NCBI RefSeq assembly: GCF_026646375.1
Contig: NZ_JAIPPU010000012.1
Location: 62,001-126,000 of the forward strand
Length of the DNA: 64,000 nucleotides
Source: Acetobacterium wieringae
GTDB lineage: Bacteria > Bacillota > Clostridia > Eubacteriales > Eubacteriaceae
Reading direction: 5' to 3'
The notes under the pieces were generated by a model, which was not told the origin of the DNA, did no database searches, and saw only the letters and a program-made list of their open reading frames with translations. Position numbers and translations under genes: made by a program. Positions 16,525 through 27,283 of the stretch are shown here, piece by piece. Each line of letters opens with the position of its first letter. Position 1 is the stretch's first letter.

Positions 16525-17043
16525 TTAGTAGGGGTAGGTCACAATCGAGTGTACAAAATAATTCTTAAGAAGCTCACGCCCCCCCAATTCGGTGAGTTCA
16601 ATCAAAGTGATAATGCCCGAAATTTCCCCGCCAAGATTTTCGATCAACTTAGTAGCAGCCATCATTGTTCCCCCAGTAGCCAGTAAATCATCCACGATAA
16701 TAACCCGATCTCCCGGCTTGATGGCGTTTTTTTGGATTTCGACGACATTTGATCCATATTCAAGATCATAAGCTTCAGATGAAACCTCCCCTGGTAATTT
16801 TCCAGGCTTTCGAACAGGCACCAAACCAGCGCCAATTAAGTATGCCAATGGCGTACCAAAAATATAACCTCTGGCTTCAGGAATTACGATTATATTTGCA
16901 TCAAGAGCTTTTGCCACCTTCGTCATTTCGTCAATAACATGCGCAAAAGCCTTTGGGTTTAAAATCAGACTGTTTATATCTTTAAAACTAATACCTTCCT
17001 TGGGAAAATCTTCGTAAATACCAATGTTTTCTTTTAAATCCAT
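16525..17043 (-). CDS. apt: Adenine phosphoribosyltransferase
   Basis: The ATG at 17043 (172 aa) follows AAGGGAG by 6 nt; the longer reading from an upstream TTG adds six residues without a ribosome-binding site. The protein carries the PRPP-binding motif VIIVDDLLATGGT and the Apt-type PEARGYIFG loop. It salvages adenine to AMP in the cytoplasm. recJ ends 14 bp upstream and relA begins 31 bp downstream, the usual recJ-apt-relA order of Firmicutes. Confidence 0.96.
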   Translation of the reverse strand: MDLKENIGIYEDFPKEGISFKDINSLILNPKAFAHVIDEMTKVAKALDANIIVIPEARGYIFGTPLAYLIGAGLVPVRKPGKLPGEVSSEAYDLEYGSNVVEIQKNAIKPGDRVIIVDDLLATGGTMMAATKLIENLGGEISGIITLIELTELGGRELLKNYFVHSIVTYPY

Positions 17044-17057
17044 CTTAATCTCCCTTT

Positions 17058-19160
17058 TCAATCACAAATCATTTTTTCTAATTTTATCATTAGTTGCGTG
17101 TTTTGAATATCCTTTTTTTCCTGTGTTTCTATAATTTTCGAAAAAACCAGCCCGTCCTTTAATCGATATGCAATCAATCCGGCTTCTCGAAGTATTTCGC
17201 ATGCCATTAAGAAATGAAATGGTGATAAATTTTGGTTATTTGCGATTTGAACGGATACCCCAACTTCACCCGATTTTTTCAACGCCAGATATACGATTTT
17301 AACGGTCTCCCGCTGCAAACGCAATTCATCCGGGTCAATTCCATAGGACTGCAACCTGATTTCTTCTTTAGGATTCACTGATTGAACAATGGATTTCACC
17401 AAAAACATCGCCATGTTATAATCCCAGATGGGATTTCTCCGGATGTCTTTTAATACCAATTGTAAGGTTTTATTCCCGCGATACTCATTAACATCCAGCC
17501 GACAAATAATCTCCACTCCTCGGAAAGCATTTTCTCTTAATTCGGGGTGATTGGTCAAAAACTCGCCAAATCCAAAACCTACACCACCAACATCATTACT
17601 CAAACTCAGACTCAAATGATTGTGTTCTTTTCCCATGGTTCTCATTGAAACAATATCCGGACGGTTTAGGACAAATTGCACTCCGGGATTCCCAAGACCA
17701 CATGGTTCAAAGTGTAAACAGTCATTAAAAAGATTCCAGGTGATTTCCGTTTCTTCAATAATCGCATCGTAGGGAATTTTTTTGATCAAGTGTTTTTGTA
17801 TTTCTGCAACGTGTCCGTATTCAATAATTTTTTTGGTCATCAGTGCGAGGTTTTCAACTTTGATACTAAAACCGGCTGCCTGATCGTGGCCACCATAACT
17901 GCTAAATAACTCACTGCAGGATTGCAAGGCTTCAAAAATATTAAACCCTTCAACACTGCGACAGGATGCTTTCCCCATACCATCAGCCACACTAATGACA
18001 ATCACAGGATTATAATACTTTTCCTGAATCCGGCTGGCGACAATTCCAATCACTCCCGAGTGCCAGTTTTCCCCAATGACGATTATGATATCATTTTTAT
18101 ATAGCTCCTGAGATTCAACCTGAGCAAGTGCTGCATCCAGAATGGTTGATTCAAGATTCTGACGTTTCCGGTTTTCATCACTTAAAAACCTAGCCAGTTC
18201 CATCAGTCTGGCTGGTTCACATCCGCTGAGTAAGTCAACAATGTGATGCGCTTCACCTAATCGCCCTGCTGCATTAATCTTAGGACCCAGCACAAAACCG
18301 AAATGCCAAGCTTTCACCTGGATCAACTCACTCACTTCAATCATGGCCTGAATGCCTGGATTTTTAGGGTTTGTGTTAAGATAACGTAGTCCCATAGCAA
18401 CTAGAATTCGATTCTCATTCTGTAGCGGAACCAGATCGGCTACTGTGGCGACTGCAACGCATTCGATCGCATTTTGCAAATCAAAATCTAATCCAAGCCT
18501 CGAACTGATCGCTTGAACAAGTTTAAAAGCTACTCCAGCGCCACATAATTCTTTAAATGGGTAGTTGTCACCAGGAACCTTAGGGTTAATAATTCCAAAT
18601 GCCGCTGGAAGCGTCCCATGACATTCATGATGATCCGTCACAATTACATCCAGATTGTGCTGGTTGCAAAAATCAATCTGATCATTGGCGGAAATCCCAT
18701 TATCGACAGTAATCAGAAGCCCCACCGCTTCATCAATTATTTTTTGTAACGGATCAATATGTAGTCCATAACCAGTAATCAGTCGATTAGGAATAAAGTA
18801 GGAGACATTGAATTCATGGCGTTTTAAAAAACTGTACAGGATAGATACCCCAATAGTACCGTCTGCATCATAGTCGCCATACAAACATATTTTTTCATTT
18901 GCAGCTTTTGCTTTAGCAATTCGATTGACTACTTTTTCCATTTCGTTAAAAAGAAACGGATCATGAAGATCAGCTAGCGAAGGATTAAGATAACGCCGGG
19001 TTTCCTCAATTGATCTGATCCCCCGACTAATTAGTATTTCAGCTATTCGTCTTGTTAATTTGAAATCCTTCATGATTTGATTTATTAAACCTTCATTTTC
19101 GGACATACTTAAATAACTGTACTTATTCCTTCTTTGTATCCATTGCGTTCTTACTGACAT
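17058..19160 (-). CDS. recJ: Single-stranded-DNA-specific exonuclease RecJ
   Basis: A 700-aa protein starting at an ATG 5 nt after GAGG. It contains the DHH-family motifs YGDYDADGTIG (motif I), TVDNGIS, TDHHECHG (motif III) and the DHHA1 motif GGHDQAAGF, followed by an OB fold and a C-terminal domain typical of Firmicutes RecJ. It degrades single-stranded DNA 5' to 3' in recombination and mismatch repair. It opens the recJ-apt-relA-dtd-hemZ run and is separated from secF upstream by a strong terminator. Confidence 0.95.
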   Translation of the reverse strand: MSVRTQWIQRRNKYSYLSMSENEGLINQIMKDFKLTRRIAEILISRGIRSIEETRRYLNPSLADLHDPFLFNEMEKVVNRIAKAKAANEKICLYGDYDADGTIGVSILYSFLKRHEFNVSYFIPNRLITGYGLHIDPLQKIIDEAVGLLITVDNGISANDQIDFCNQHNLDVIVTDHHECHGTLPAAFGIINPKVPGDNYPFKELCGAGVAFKLVQAISSRLGLDFDLQNAIECVAVATVADLVPLQNENRILVAMGLRYLNTNPKNPGIQAMIEVSELIQVKAWHFGFVLGPKINAAGRLGEAHHIVDLLSGCEPARLMELARFLSDENRKRQNLESTILDAALAQVESQELYKNDIIIVIGENWHSGVIGIVASRIQEKYYNPVIVISVADGMGKASCRSVEGFNIFEALQSCSELFSSYGGHDQAAGFSIKVENLALMTKKIIEYGHVAEIQKHLIKKIPYDAIIEETEITWNLFNDCLHFEPCGLGNPGVQFVLNRPDIVSMRTMGKEHNHLSLSLSNDVGGVGFGFGEFLTNHPELRENAFRGVEIICRLDVNEYRGNKTLQLVLKDIRRNPIWDYNMAMFLVKSIVQSVNPKEEIRLQSYGIDPDELRLQRETVKIVYLALKKSGEVGVSVQIANNQNLSPFHFLMACEILREAGLIAYRLKDGLVFSKIIETQEKKDIQNTQLMIKLEKMICD

Positions 19161-19220
19161 TTCCACCTCAAGATTTAATTACATAATTTACATTAGTCTG
19201 TACTTAATGATCGGACACCT

Positions 19221-19256
19221 AAAACGAAAGCGTCAGGGAGTTATCTCCATGACGCT
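19221..19256 (-). terminator. Terminator after secF
   Basis: A 12-bp stem with one mismatch (AGCGTCATGGAG paired with CTCCCTGACGCT, loop ATAA) is followed by TTCGTTTT on the minus strand. It ends the gltX-secD-secF transcript before recJ. Confidence 0.85.
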
Positions 19257-19294
19257 AAACGCTTTATTACTTGTTCGATTACATATTTACGTTA

Positions 19295-20188
19295 CTAACT
19301 TTTGACAACCGCTCTCTTGCTAGCCTGAAATTCTTTAATTTTACACCAGAGAGCACTGGCGACAAAGATGGATGAGTAGGTTCCACTGACAATCCCCACC
19401 ATTAGCGGCAGAGCAAAATCCTGAACGGCTGGCACCCCAAATGCATATAAGGCTCCGATTGCCAGTAAAGTGGTAAACGAAGTATTAATACTACGACGTA
19501 AGGTTTGGCTGACACTGGTATCGACTAAATTGGCAAAATCGAATTTCCCAAATTTAGGACGATTTTCACGAATACGGTCAAAGACTACGATTGTATCATT
19601 AATCGAATAACCCAATATCGTTAGTAGTGCTGCTATTAGCGGTGAATTAACTTGAATCTGGAAGATCGAATAGACCCCCAAAACAATAATCAGGTCATGC
19701 ACTAAGGCGATGACGGCGGCTAAACCAAACATAAACTCGAAGCGGAATGTAATGTATACCAGCATCAGTAATACGGCTACGATTGCTGCTATCATGGCGC
19801 TATTGGCCATTTCTGCACCAATTGAAGGACTAACCGTGTCTATGGACAGCAAGTCTGTATCTTCTAAATTATATTTTTCCTGAAATTTTGAAAACAGCGC
19901 CTGTCGTTCTTCAGTGGATAAGTCTTTTTTAGTAGAAATAATCACTTGTGTTTTTGCTTCCCCCGCATAGGTCACGTCCGCACTGGAATCATACTCTTCA
20001 ATCAACGCTTTGGCATCACTGGTTTCAAATGGTGTGTTCAACTCGATGGTAACAATGGTTCCACCGATAAAGTCAATACCAAAATTGAGTCCATTAATAA
20101 ACAATGACCCAATGCTGATAGCAATTAAAATCAAAGAGAAGGCAAACCATATTTTACTTTTTTCAGCTACTTGAATGTTCTTTTTCAT
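19295..20188 (-). CDS. secF: Protein translocase subunit SecF
   Basis: The ATG at 20188 (297 aa) follows GAGGAG by about 6 nt; a longer open frame runs back into secD without a start signal. The protein has six membrane segments, the N-terminal GIDFIGGT motif, and the SINDTIVVFDRIREN sequence conserved in SecF. With SecD and YajC it uses the ion gradient to help SecYEG export; in a sodium-dependent acetogen the driving ion could be Na+, which is inference. secD lies 13 bp upstream. Confidence 0.96.
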   Translation of the reverse strand: MKKNIQVAEKSKIWFAFSLILIAISIGSLFINGLNFGIDFIGGTIVTIELNTPFETSDAKALIEEYDSSADVTYAGEAKTQVIISTKKDLSTEERQALFSKFQEKYNLEDTDLLSIDTVSPSIGAEMANSAMIAAIVAVLLMLVYITFRFEFMFGLAAVIALVHDLIIVLGVYSIFQIQVNSPLIAALLTILGYSINDTIVVFDRIRENRPKFGKFDFANLVDTSVSQTLRRSINTSFTTLLAIGALYAFGVPAVQDFALPLMVGIVSGTYSSIFVASALWCKIKEFQASKRAVVKS

Positions 20189-20201
20189 TATGGTCTCCTC
20201 T

Positions 20202-21470
20202 CTATATTCCGTAGAATGAATTGCTTTTAAACAATTCAGTTTTAACGAGCAATATAACCAGTTGCTTAGTAATAACAACTGCCGTAAACATGCTCACAAG
20301 AATTCCTAAAATTAATGTCACCGCAAATCCCTGGACGCTTCCACTTCCTAAAAAGAAGAGCACAAAGCCAGCTATCAGCGTTGTAACATTGGAATCGAGG
20401 ATTGTCGTAAACGCTCTTGAAAAACCATTATCAATAGCTGTAAGTAATGATTTTCCCAGCCGAGCTTCTTCTTTAATACGCTCAAAAATAATAACATTGG
20501 CATCAACCGCCATCCCAATGGTGAGAATCAGTCCGGCAATACCTGGCAGCGTGAGCGTAACATTAAGAGCTGTTAAGATAATCATAAAAATAATGATAAA
20601 GATTATCAGCGCCAAATCAGCAATAATTCCCAGTCCACGGTAGAAAATCAACATAAAGATGAGAACGAGCGCAATCCCAATCATACCGGCATAGATACTT
20701 TTATCCAGTGAGTTTTGTCCGAGTGTCGGGCCAACAGTTCGTACTTCAATTGGCACCAGTTTGACAGGCAGTGCCCCGCCGCGAATAAGTGAAGCAAGAT
20801 TGCCAGCTTCTTCAATGTCGCCAATTCCTTCAATTACGGCCTCACCGTTAGTGATTGCGACATTGACGGTTGGTGATGAAATAATTTCGTCATCGAGTTT
20901 AATCTGAATTGCCTGACCAATATATTTTTGAGTTGCATCTGCAAAAAGTTTGGTACCTTCTTCACTGAATTTTAAGGTAACGACCGCTTTTTCCAACCCA
21001 GAGCTGTCAGTCTGCATAACCCCCTTGGAATCCACGACGTCTTTACCCGTCAGAATAACAGTTCCATCAGGCCCTACAAATTCCAACTGAGCTGTTTTAC
21101 CAATCAGATCCAGGGCTTCTTCCTGATCGCTTACCGAGGGTATGGAAACTCGGATGCGGTTATCACCCTGTTTGGTAATTGTCGGTTCCGAAACACCTAA
21201 CGTATCAATTCGCTGACGGATCGTCAACATAGCCGATTCAATTTTTTCTGCCGTAACTGCCTCATCATCCGTTGCCTGGGCTTCCAGTACAACATTGACC
21301 CCACCGGTTAAATCCAATCCGTAGTTGATGTTTTGGCTGACATTCCCAATGTCATAAACGCCTACTGAAACACCATTAAAGAGTACATATCCTACCAATC
21401 CAATAAACAGCGCAATCAGTATCAATAGCATTCCACTTTTTGCCTGACTATTTGTTTTTTGTTTACTCAT
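20202..21470 (-). CDS. secD: Protein translocase subunit SecD
   Basis: A 422-aa SecD with an N-terminal membrane segment (about 12-32), the GLDLTGGV motif, a reduced periplasmic-type P1 domain and five further membrane segments, including the MAVDANVIIFERIKEE sequence. It forms the SecDF complex that pulls exported proteins across the membrane. The order gltX, secD, secF on one strand with gaps of 13-23 bp suggests one transcript. It is shorter than the proteobacterial form, as is usual for Firmicutes SecD. Confidence 0.96.
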   Translation of the reverse strand: MSKQKTNSQAKSGMLLILIALFIGLVGYVLFNGVSVGVYDIGNVSQNINYGLDLTGGVNVVLEAQATDDEAVTAEKIESAMLTIRQRIDTLGVSEPTITKQGDNRIRVSIPSVSDQEEALDLIGKTAQLEFVGPDGTVILTGKDVVDSKGVMQTDSSGLEKAVVTLKFSEEGTKLFADATQKYIGQAIQIKLDDEIISSPTVNVAITNGEAVIEGIGDIEEAGNLASLIRGGALPVKLVPIEVRTVGPTLGQNSLDKSIYAGMIGIALVLIFMLIFYRGLGIIADLALIIFIIIFMIILTALNVTLTLPGIAGLILTIGMAVDANVIIFERIKEEARLGKSLLTAIDNGFSRAFTTILDSNVTTLIAGFVLFFLGSGSVQGFAVTLILGILVSMFTAVVITKQLVILLVKTELFKSNSFYGI

Positions 21471-21493
21471 GTACTTTCCTCCTTGTTGATTTT

Positions 21494-22972
21494 TTATAAT
21501 TGCATAATCGATGCCACAGACTTGATGCGGTCAAGAACCTCATCCTTACCCAGAACATCCATAATTAATGCAAGATCCGGACCATGCATTTCACCAGTGA
21601 TCATGATCCGACTTGGCATAAAAAGCATTTTTCCCTTAATTTTTTCTTCTTTTTGAATCTCCTTAAGGATGGCTTTTCCCCGGGCTGCATCTAAAACTTC
21701 CGTCGCTTCGATTTTTTCAATCAGCGCCTCGTATAAACGTTTAGAAGACTCTTCACGCAATAATGTCAATGCTTCCTCATCCTCAATGACATAATCAGTT
21801 TTAAATATCATCTCCAATTGCTGAGGTGCCTGGGCAAAATATTCGATACGATCTCTTAGAATCTCGGCAATTTTAGATAACCAGTCCTGCTTTTCTGGAA
21901 CTTCTTCCTGCTTTATCAACCCGGCATCGACCAAAAATGGTGTCAAATGATTGACCAATTCTTCCAATGGCAATTCTTTGATATAATGGGCATTCATCCA
22001 GTTAAGCTTAGCCCGATCAAAAACTGCTCCTGATTTGTTAATTCGAGTAAGGTCAAATGCCTGGATCAGTTCTTCCATTGAAAATATTTCCTGCTCATTC
22101 TCCGGACTCCAGCCCAAAAGTGCAAGGAAATTCACTAGTGCCTGCGGTAAATAACCTTTAGCCAGAAAATCACCGACTGAAACATCGCCCTGACGTTTAC
22201 TGAGCTTTTTACGGTCATCATTTAGTATATTTGGTAAATGGACAAACTTTGGCGATTCCCATCCCAGACATTCATACAGATAGACGTGTTTGGGCGTAGA
22301 TGGCAGCCATTCTTCTCCACGAATGACGTGTGTAATTGCCATTAGATGATCATCGACAACGACCGCCATGTGGTAAGTCGGAAAGCCATCGGCTTTTAAT
22401 AATACCTGATCATCCAAATCATTGGTGTTCATCTCGATGACACCCCGCACCAGATCATCAAAAACAATCACATGATTTTCCGGCAATTTCAATCGGATGG
22501 TATAAGGCAGCCCCGCCTCAAGATTTGCAGCGATTTCAGGCTGTGTCAATTCTCGGCACTTTCCGTCATATTTCGGCGTTTCACCTTTTTCCTTCTGACG
22601 ATTTCGAACCTCTTCCAGTCGATCTTTGGTACAGAAACAGTAATAGGCCTGTCCCTGATCGAGCAGCAACGTAATGTATTTTTTATAAATATCAAGACGT
22701 TGGGATTGAATATAGGGGCCATGCATGCCTTTTTCAATTACACTATCATTTTCTTTTATTAAGCCTTCATCCGGTATAACGCCGGTCATGTTCAGTGCAT
22801 CCAGCAGGTTATCCACTGCCCCCTGTTCAAGCCGGGTTTGGTCTGTATCCTCAAGACGGAGTAAAAACTTCCCGTCCATTTTCTTAGCGTATAAGTAATT
22901 ATACAGTGCTGTCCGCAGACTTCCAACATGAACATTGCCAGTTGGACTCGGTGCAAAGCGATCTCGTACCAT
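21494..22972 (-). CDS. gltX: Glutamyl-tRNA synthetase
   Basis: A 492-aa class I synthetase with the HIGH-type motif PSPTGNVHVGSLRTAL at the N-terminus and the KMSKS-type motif KKLSKRQG near residue 256. The zinc-binding and C-terminal anticodon-binding regions follow. It charges tRNA-Glu and, in most Firmicutes, also tRNA-Gln before amidation. GGAGGG lies before the ATG. The intergenic space upstream is only 72 bp and has no T-box. Confidence 0.96.
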   Translation of the reverse strand: MVRDRFAPSPTGNVHVGSLRTALYNYLYAKKMDGKFLLRLEDTDQTRLEQGAVDNLLDALNMTGVIPDEGLIKENDSVIEKGMHGPYIQSQRLDIYKKYITLLLDQGQAYYCFCTKDRLEEVRNRQKEKGETPKYDGKCRELTQPEIAANLEAGLPYTIRLKLPENHVIVFDDLVRGVIEMNTNDLDDQVLLKADGFPTYHMAVVVDDHLMAITHVIRGEEWLPSTPKHVYLYECLGWESPKFVHLPNILNDDRKKLSKRQGDVSVGDFLAKGYLPQALVNFLALLGWSPENEQEIFSMEELIQAFDLTRINKSGAVFDRAKLNWMNAHYIKELPLEELVNHLTPFLVDAGLIKQEEVPEKQDWLSKIAEILRDRIEYFAQAPQQLEMIFKTDYVIEDEEALTLLREESSKRLYEALIEKIEATEVLDAARGKAILKEIQKEEKIKGKMLFMPSRIMITGEMHGPDLALIMDVLGKDEVLDRIKSVASIMQL

Positions 22973-23023
22973 TTTCCCTCCATGTTTAATTAAAATAAAT
23001 GTAAACAGTTCTTTAACTTAATT

Positions 23024-23034
23024 ATTATAGCACT
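23024..23034 (-). promoter_or_regulatory. Extended -10 promoter of gltX
   Basis: A TGCTATAAT element reads on the minus strand (TATAAT at 23024-23029). The matching -35 position (ATGATT) is weak, so recognition would rest on the extended -10. It lies about 50 bp before the gltX ATG. Confidence 0.45.
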
Positions 23035-23044
23035 TAATTATCGA

Positions 23045-23989
23045 CTAATCATATATTTTTTTATTTTTTTTGATTAATTGCGCATTTCTGATTAAACTCT
23101 TTTTCCCGCGCCAGCCACAAGCAGTTTTCTCATAACGAATTTTGAATTCCTTATTTGTCAGGGCCAATATTTCGTCCAGCGGTGGTGATGCAGTTTCCGC
23201 GTCAACCCAAAAGGCTTTTTCCTTTGTTTCTTCAAGATCCTGATTATAGGGGCAGACTTTCTGACAAAGATCACAGCCATAAAGATACGTTGATAACCGC
23301 ACTTCTTCATCAGTTGACAGGAATTTTTTTTGTGATAGATATGAAATGCATTTTGTTGGTTCCAGACTGAACCCTTCTCCCAGGGCCTGATGAGGACAAG
23401 CATCAAGACAGCGCCGACAGGAACCGCAACCATTTTCTGGCAGCAGTGGCGGTTCAAAGCCAATGACGCTGTCAATCAGTATTTGTCCGATAAAGAAAAA
23501 AGAACCCAATTGATGATTGATCAGACAGTTGTTTTTGCCGTAAAAGCCCAACCCGGCTCGATATGCAGATCCCCGATCAACCAGTGGACTATTGTCAACA
23601 AATAGTCGATACTGTATTGTTACTCCTCCTGTCTGTCGTTGGATGTCATTAATACGCTCCATTAATTGCGTCATTCGTCGCTTCAGTACCCGATGATAAT
23701 CTTCACCCCAGGAAACCGATGCGATCTGAATCCGATTTTTCGCATCAGACAGTTCTTGAAATGACTGATAGTTATTGATGCCAATAACGATCCCCGTTTT
23801 CGCTTCAGGATAAGCTCTTAAATAATTAATACGATCTTCCGGTTCGCCCCCCTCAAAGCCTGTGGAAAATCCTTTCTGATGGCGCCTGATCAGATAAGGT
23901 AGACACTCATTCAATGGCTCCACCGAAAAAAAACCAATAAGATCAATACCAGTTTGCTTTGCCAACACGCGAATTATATCTTCAGTCAT
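23045..23989 (-). CDS. queG: Epoxyqueuosine reductase-like iron-sulfur protein
   Basis: A 314-aa protein with the QueG arrangement: an N-terminal cobalamin-binding-type domain followed by two [4Fe-4S] motifs, CGSCRRCLDACP and CDLCQKVCP. QueG reduces epoxyqueuosine to queuosine in tRNA, using cobalamin, which fits a corrinoid-rich acetogen. The C-terminus is shorter than in forms with a HEAT-repeat extension. GAGG precedes the ATG by 5-6 nt. The 129 bp upstream (23990-24118) contain several inverted repeats built on AGCTTCC/GGAAGCT, but no known riboswitch. Confidence 0.85.
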   Translation of the reverse strand: MTEDIIRVLAKQTGIDLIGFFSVEPLNECLPYLIRRHQKGFSTGFEGGEPEDRINYLRAYPEAKTGIVIGINNYQSFQELSDAKNRIQIASVSWGEDYHRVLKRRMTQLMERINDIQRQTGGVTIQYRLFVDNSPLVDRGSAYRAGLGFYGKNNCLINHQLGSFFFIGQILIDSVIGFEPPLLPENGCGSCRRCLDACPHQALGEGFSLEPTKCISYLSQKKFLSTDEEVRLSTYLYGCDLCQKVCPYNQDLEETKEKAFWVDAETASPPLDEILALTNKEFKIRYEKTACGWRGKKSLIRNAQLIKKNKKIYD

Positions 23990-24118
23990 TCTAACCTCAT
24001 AAAATCGTCCCAGAGCTCTTTACCGGAACTGGAAAAGCTTCCTGTTGAAAGAAGGTTAAGCCGGGACAAAATCGAAGTTTGTCTTTAAGCTTAAGTCTTC
24101 CAAAAGGAAGCTAAAATT

Positions 24119-24700
24119 TTATATTACACGATGAATACATTCCCACACTTCAGCTTTTCCTAATTTCGTTTCTGCCGAAAATAGGATTAGCTCATCAGAT
24201 TTCTTCAAATTCAATGATTTGGCTATACGACTTACAGCTTTTTTTTGGTTTGTTTTTGATAGCTTGTCGGCTTTGGTGCCAATTATCACGGGTTTTAAAT
24301 CATAATAGATCAACCATTCATACATTAACAAATCATCTTCCGAGGGTTCATGTCGGGAGTCTATAAGTTGAAAAATCTGTACCGCATTTTCACGATTCCT
24401 AAGATATTTTTCAATCATCTTCCCCCATTTTTCTCGTTCCGTTTTGGAGGCTTTAGCATAGCCATAACCAGGCATATCAACAAAATAGAACCCGTCATTT
24501 ATTCGATAAAAATTCATAGTCTGGGTTTTTCCCGGTTGGGAACTGGTTCGTGCCAAGCTTCGTCGTTCAATTAAGGTGTTGACAAACGTTGATTTACCAA
24601 CATTCGAACGCCCAAGTAGCACTATTTCCGGCAGATTATCATCAGGATACTGTGCTTCAGCCACAGCACTGATGACAATTTCCGCTTTTGTTACCTTCAT
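24119..24700 (-). CDS. engB: Ribosome-biogenesis GTPase EngB (YsxC/YihA)
   Basis: The ATG at 24700 (193 aa) has GGAG 6 nt upstream; an in-frame ATG 12 bp earlier has no such site. G motifs are clear: G1 GRSNVGKS, G3 DMPGYG, G4 TKADK and a G5-like SAET. EngB is a small essential GTPase needed for large-subunit ribosome assembly. It follows lon by 36 bp, a conserved lon-engB pair in Firmicutes. Confidence 0.96.
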   Translation of the reverse strand: MKVTKAEIVISAVAEAQYPDDNLPEIVLLGRSNVGKSTFVNTLIERRSLARTSSQPGKTQTMNFYRINDGFYFVDMPGYGYAKASKTEREKWGKMIEKYLRNRENAVQIFQLIDSRHEPSEDDLLMYEWLIYYDLKPVIIGTKADKLSKTNQKKAVSRIAKSLNLKKSDELILFSAETKLGKAEVWECIHRVI

Positions 24701-24736
24701 TATTTTCTCCATTTTCTGAAAGTTTGGTCAATTTAT

Positions 24737-27121
24737 TTATTGTAGTTCTTTGAAGACAATTTCTGTGACCTCACTCATTTTTGAAACAGACTGAATATGT
24801 AAAGCCTCCAACACAACGTTTGGTACATCATCCAAGTCTTTTTCGTTTTCTTTTGGCAAGATAATTTCTTTGATACCAGCACGATGGGCTGCTGTCAGCT
24901 TTTCACGTAATCCACCAATTGGCAAAACGCGTCCGCTGAGGGTTATTTCACCAGTCATTGCCAGATTTTGAGGTACTGGTATATTGGTTAACGATGAAAT
25001 CAAAGCTGTTGTGACAGCGATCCCAGCCGACGGGCCATCCTTAGGAACAGCACCCTCAGGTACGTGGAGATGGATGTCTTTTTTCGAGTAAAAATCTGAT
25101 TCGATTTCTAACACCTTCGCCTGTGAGCGAATATAACTAATACCGGCTTTAACCGATTCTTTCATCACATCGCCAAGCTGTCCGGTTATTTCGATTTTTC
25201 CGGTACCATCCACCACGATCACTTCTATTTGCAGGGTATCGCCTCCAACCGGTGTCCAAGCCAATCCATTGACCAAGCCCACTTCTTTTTTATCGCCAAC
25301 GGTATCAAACGAATAACGATGTTTCCCTAAGAATTTTTCAAGATTCTTCTGCGTGATGCTGATGCTTTTTTTCTTGTGTTCCACAATTTCTTTTGCCGCA
25401 ACCCGACAAATCTGCGCAATTTTTCGTTCAAGTTCCCGAACCCCTGACTCTCTGGTGTAATACTCAATAGTATTCTTTATTACTGCTTCACTGAATTTAC
25501 AGGTAGATTTTTTTAATCCATGAATTTCGAGTTGTTTGGGAATCAGATAGCGTTGGGCGATTTCCACCTTTTCACTTTCAACATAACCATTCACCTCAAT
25601 AATTTCCATTCGATCCAGAAGTGGTCTAGGAATTGTTGATAATGAATTGGCGGTTGTTAAAAATAACACTTGTGATAAGTCGAACGGTAGTTCGAGATAG
25701 TGATCAGTAAAGGTGTTATTCTGCTCCGGATCCAACACCTCCAGTAATGCAGAAGCGGGATCGCCATTAAAATCTTGTCCCAGCTTATCAATCTCATCCA
25801 GTAAAAATAGCGGGTTTCTGGTTCCGCATTTTTTCATATTGTATAGGATTCGTCCTGGAATGGCGCCAACATAAGTACGACGATGACCTCTTATCTCGGC
25901 TTCGTCTCGCATCCCACCCAATGACATACGGACATATTTGCGATTTAATGCCCGGGCAATCGATTTGGCTATCGATGTTTTTCCGACTCCTGGAGGTCCT
26001 ACCAGACAAATAATTGGTGATTTGAGACTTTTAGAAAGTTGGAGTACTGATATATATTCAAGAATTCGTTCTTTGACCTTTTTTAAGGCATAATGATCTT
26101 CATCCAGAATTTTTCTGGCAATTGAAACATCAACAGTTTCTTCGGTTAGTGTATTCCATGGAAGATCCAGTATCCACTCCACATAAGTTTGAATTAAACC
26201 AGCTTCCGATGAGCCTTGAGGGACTTTGTTCAAACGATTTAGTTCTCCCAAAACCTTGTCTTTTACCTCGTCCGGAACTTCCAGTGCCGCCAGTCGTTCC
26301 CGATATGTTTCCAACTCATTTTGAACGTCGCCTTCGCCTAATTCATTTTGGATCACTTTTATCTGTTCTCGTAAATAGTATTCCCGTTGATGTTTATACA
26401 TTTCACTACGAACTTTTTCGTCGATGTTGTGTTCAATTTTGATCATTTCAACTTCTTCAACCAAAATCTCGTAGGTAAGAACCAAACGTTTATTAACATC
26501 GGTTTCTTGAATCAGTCGTTGACTGTCTTCCAAATCCAGGAACAGATTGGCACCAATAATATCAATAAGTTGATCCGGATCATCTAACGAATCCATAGCC
26601 AGAATGAGATCCGTTGCCACCTTTCTGGTGACATTCATATAATTGGCAAAAGATTCTCGAATCATGCGGATGAGTGTCCGATTCTCTTTTGTATCATAAT
26701 AGACGGAACGTACTGGTTTCGTTGTAACCAGAAAATAGGGATTTAAACTTTCGAATTCAACGATTTCTCGTCTTTCCTGGACTTCAACCAGAACCCGAAC
26801 AAGATTGTCTGGCATCTTTAATAATTGCTTAACTTTTACTCTACAGCCAATATTATAAAAGTCATCTGGATTGATATCCTCTTTAATAACCTCTTTTTGT
26901 GTGACTAAAAAAGCCATTTGGTCTCGCTCCATTGCAGCTTCCAATGCTTTAACCGATTTCTCGCGACCCACATCAAAATGAACCACCATACCAGGAAAAA
27001 CACTCATTCCACGAAGCGGTATCAATGGTAAGGTTTCTTTTTCCTGAACAAATAATTCCGGTTCAGTCATTCCCAAATGGTCAGTCTTTTCTTCTGGAAT
27101 TTCCTTTTTTTCAATACTCAA
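24737..27121 (-). CDS. lon: ATP-dependent protease Lon (first copy)
   Basis: A LonA-type protease of about 794 aa: N-terminal substrate-binding domain, AAA+ module with Walker [10 protein letters not shown] and Walker B FLLDEIDK, and a C-terminal peptidase with the catalytic Ser motif PKDGPSAG and a downstream Lys in GLREKLTAA. The likely start is the TTG at 27121, 8 nt after AAGGAG; a TTG three codons earlier is too close to that site. It sits in the tig-clpP-clpX-lon-engB proteostasis cluster. A second lon lies at 51.7 kb, roughly the same length. Confidence 0.95.
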   Translation of the reverse strand: MSIEKKEIPEEKTDHLGMTEPELFVQEKETLPLIPLRGMSVFPGMVVHFDVGREKSVKALEAAMERDQMAFLVTQKEVIKEDINPDDFYNIGCRVKVKQLLKMPDNLVRVLVEVQERREIVEFESLNPYFLVTTKPVRSVYYDTKENRTLIRMIRESFANYMNVTRKVATDLILAMDSLDDPDQLIDIIGANLFLDLEDSQRLIQETDVNKRLVLTYEILVEEVEMIKIEHNIDEKVRSEMYKHQREYYLREQIKVIQNELGEGDVQNELETYRERLAALEVPDEVKDKVLGELNRLNKVPQGSSEAGLIQTYVEWILDLPWNTLTEETVDVSIARKILDEDHYALKKVKERILEYISVLQLSKSLKSPIICLVGPPGVGKTSIAKSIARALNRKYVRMSLGGMRDEAEIRGHRRTYVGAIPGRILYNMKKCGTRNPLFLLDEIDKLGQDFNGDPASALLEVLDPEQNNTFTDHYLELPFDLSQVLFLTTANSLSTIPRPLLDRMEIIEVNGYVESEKVEIAQRYLIPKQLEIHGLKKSTCKFSEAVIKNTIEYYTRESGVRELERKIAQICRVAAKEIVEHKKKSISITQKNLEKFLGKHRYSFDTVGDKKEVGLVNGLAWTPVGGDTLQIEVIVVDGTGKIEITGQLGDVMKESVKAGISYIRSQAKVLEIESDFYSKKDIHLHVPEGAVPKDGPSAGIAVTTALISSLTNIPVPQNLAMTGEITLSGRVLPIGGLREKLTAAHRAGIKEIILPKENEKDLDDVPNVVLEALHIQSVSKMSEVTEIVFKELQ

Positions 27122-27201
27122 ATTAATCAACTCCTTACCTCTTTTATTATGAAAAATACCTATTATGTAATAACCTGTATTTAATTTATACCCAAGTTTT
27201 T

Positions 27202-27234
27202 AAAAAAAGCCGTGCAAAATTTCAAATACACGGT
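27202..27234 (-). terminator. Terminator between clpX and lon
   Basis: The stem ACCGTG/CACGGC with an AT-rich 13-nt loop is followed by seven U residues on the minus strand. It lies 50 bp beyond the clpX stop, so lon probably has its own promoter in the following 80 bp, which I could not place with confidence. Confidence 0.65.
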
Positions 27235-27283
27235 ATAAAATACCAAAGAGTAGTTGGTCTTTTGAACGGCTATTTAATAAAAT

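Noticed and set aside
22973..23044. T-box leader before gltX
   Set aside because: The gap is only 72 bp and lacks the T-box sequence and a specifier stem.
23990..24118. Possible riboswitch before queG, a queuosine gene
   Set aside because: The AGCTTCC/GGAAGCT repeats do not form the preQ1 core, and no conserved C-rich/A-rich pseudoknot pattern is visible.
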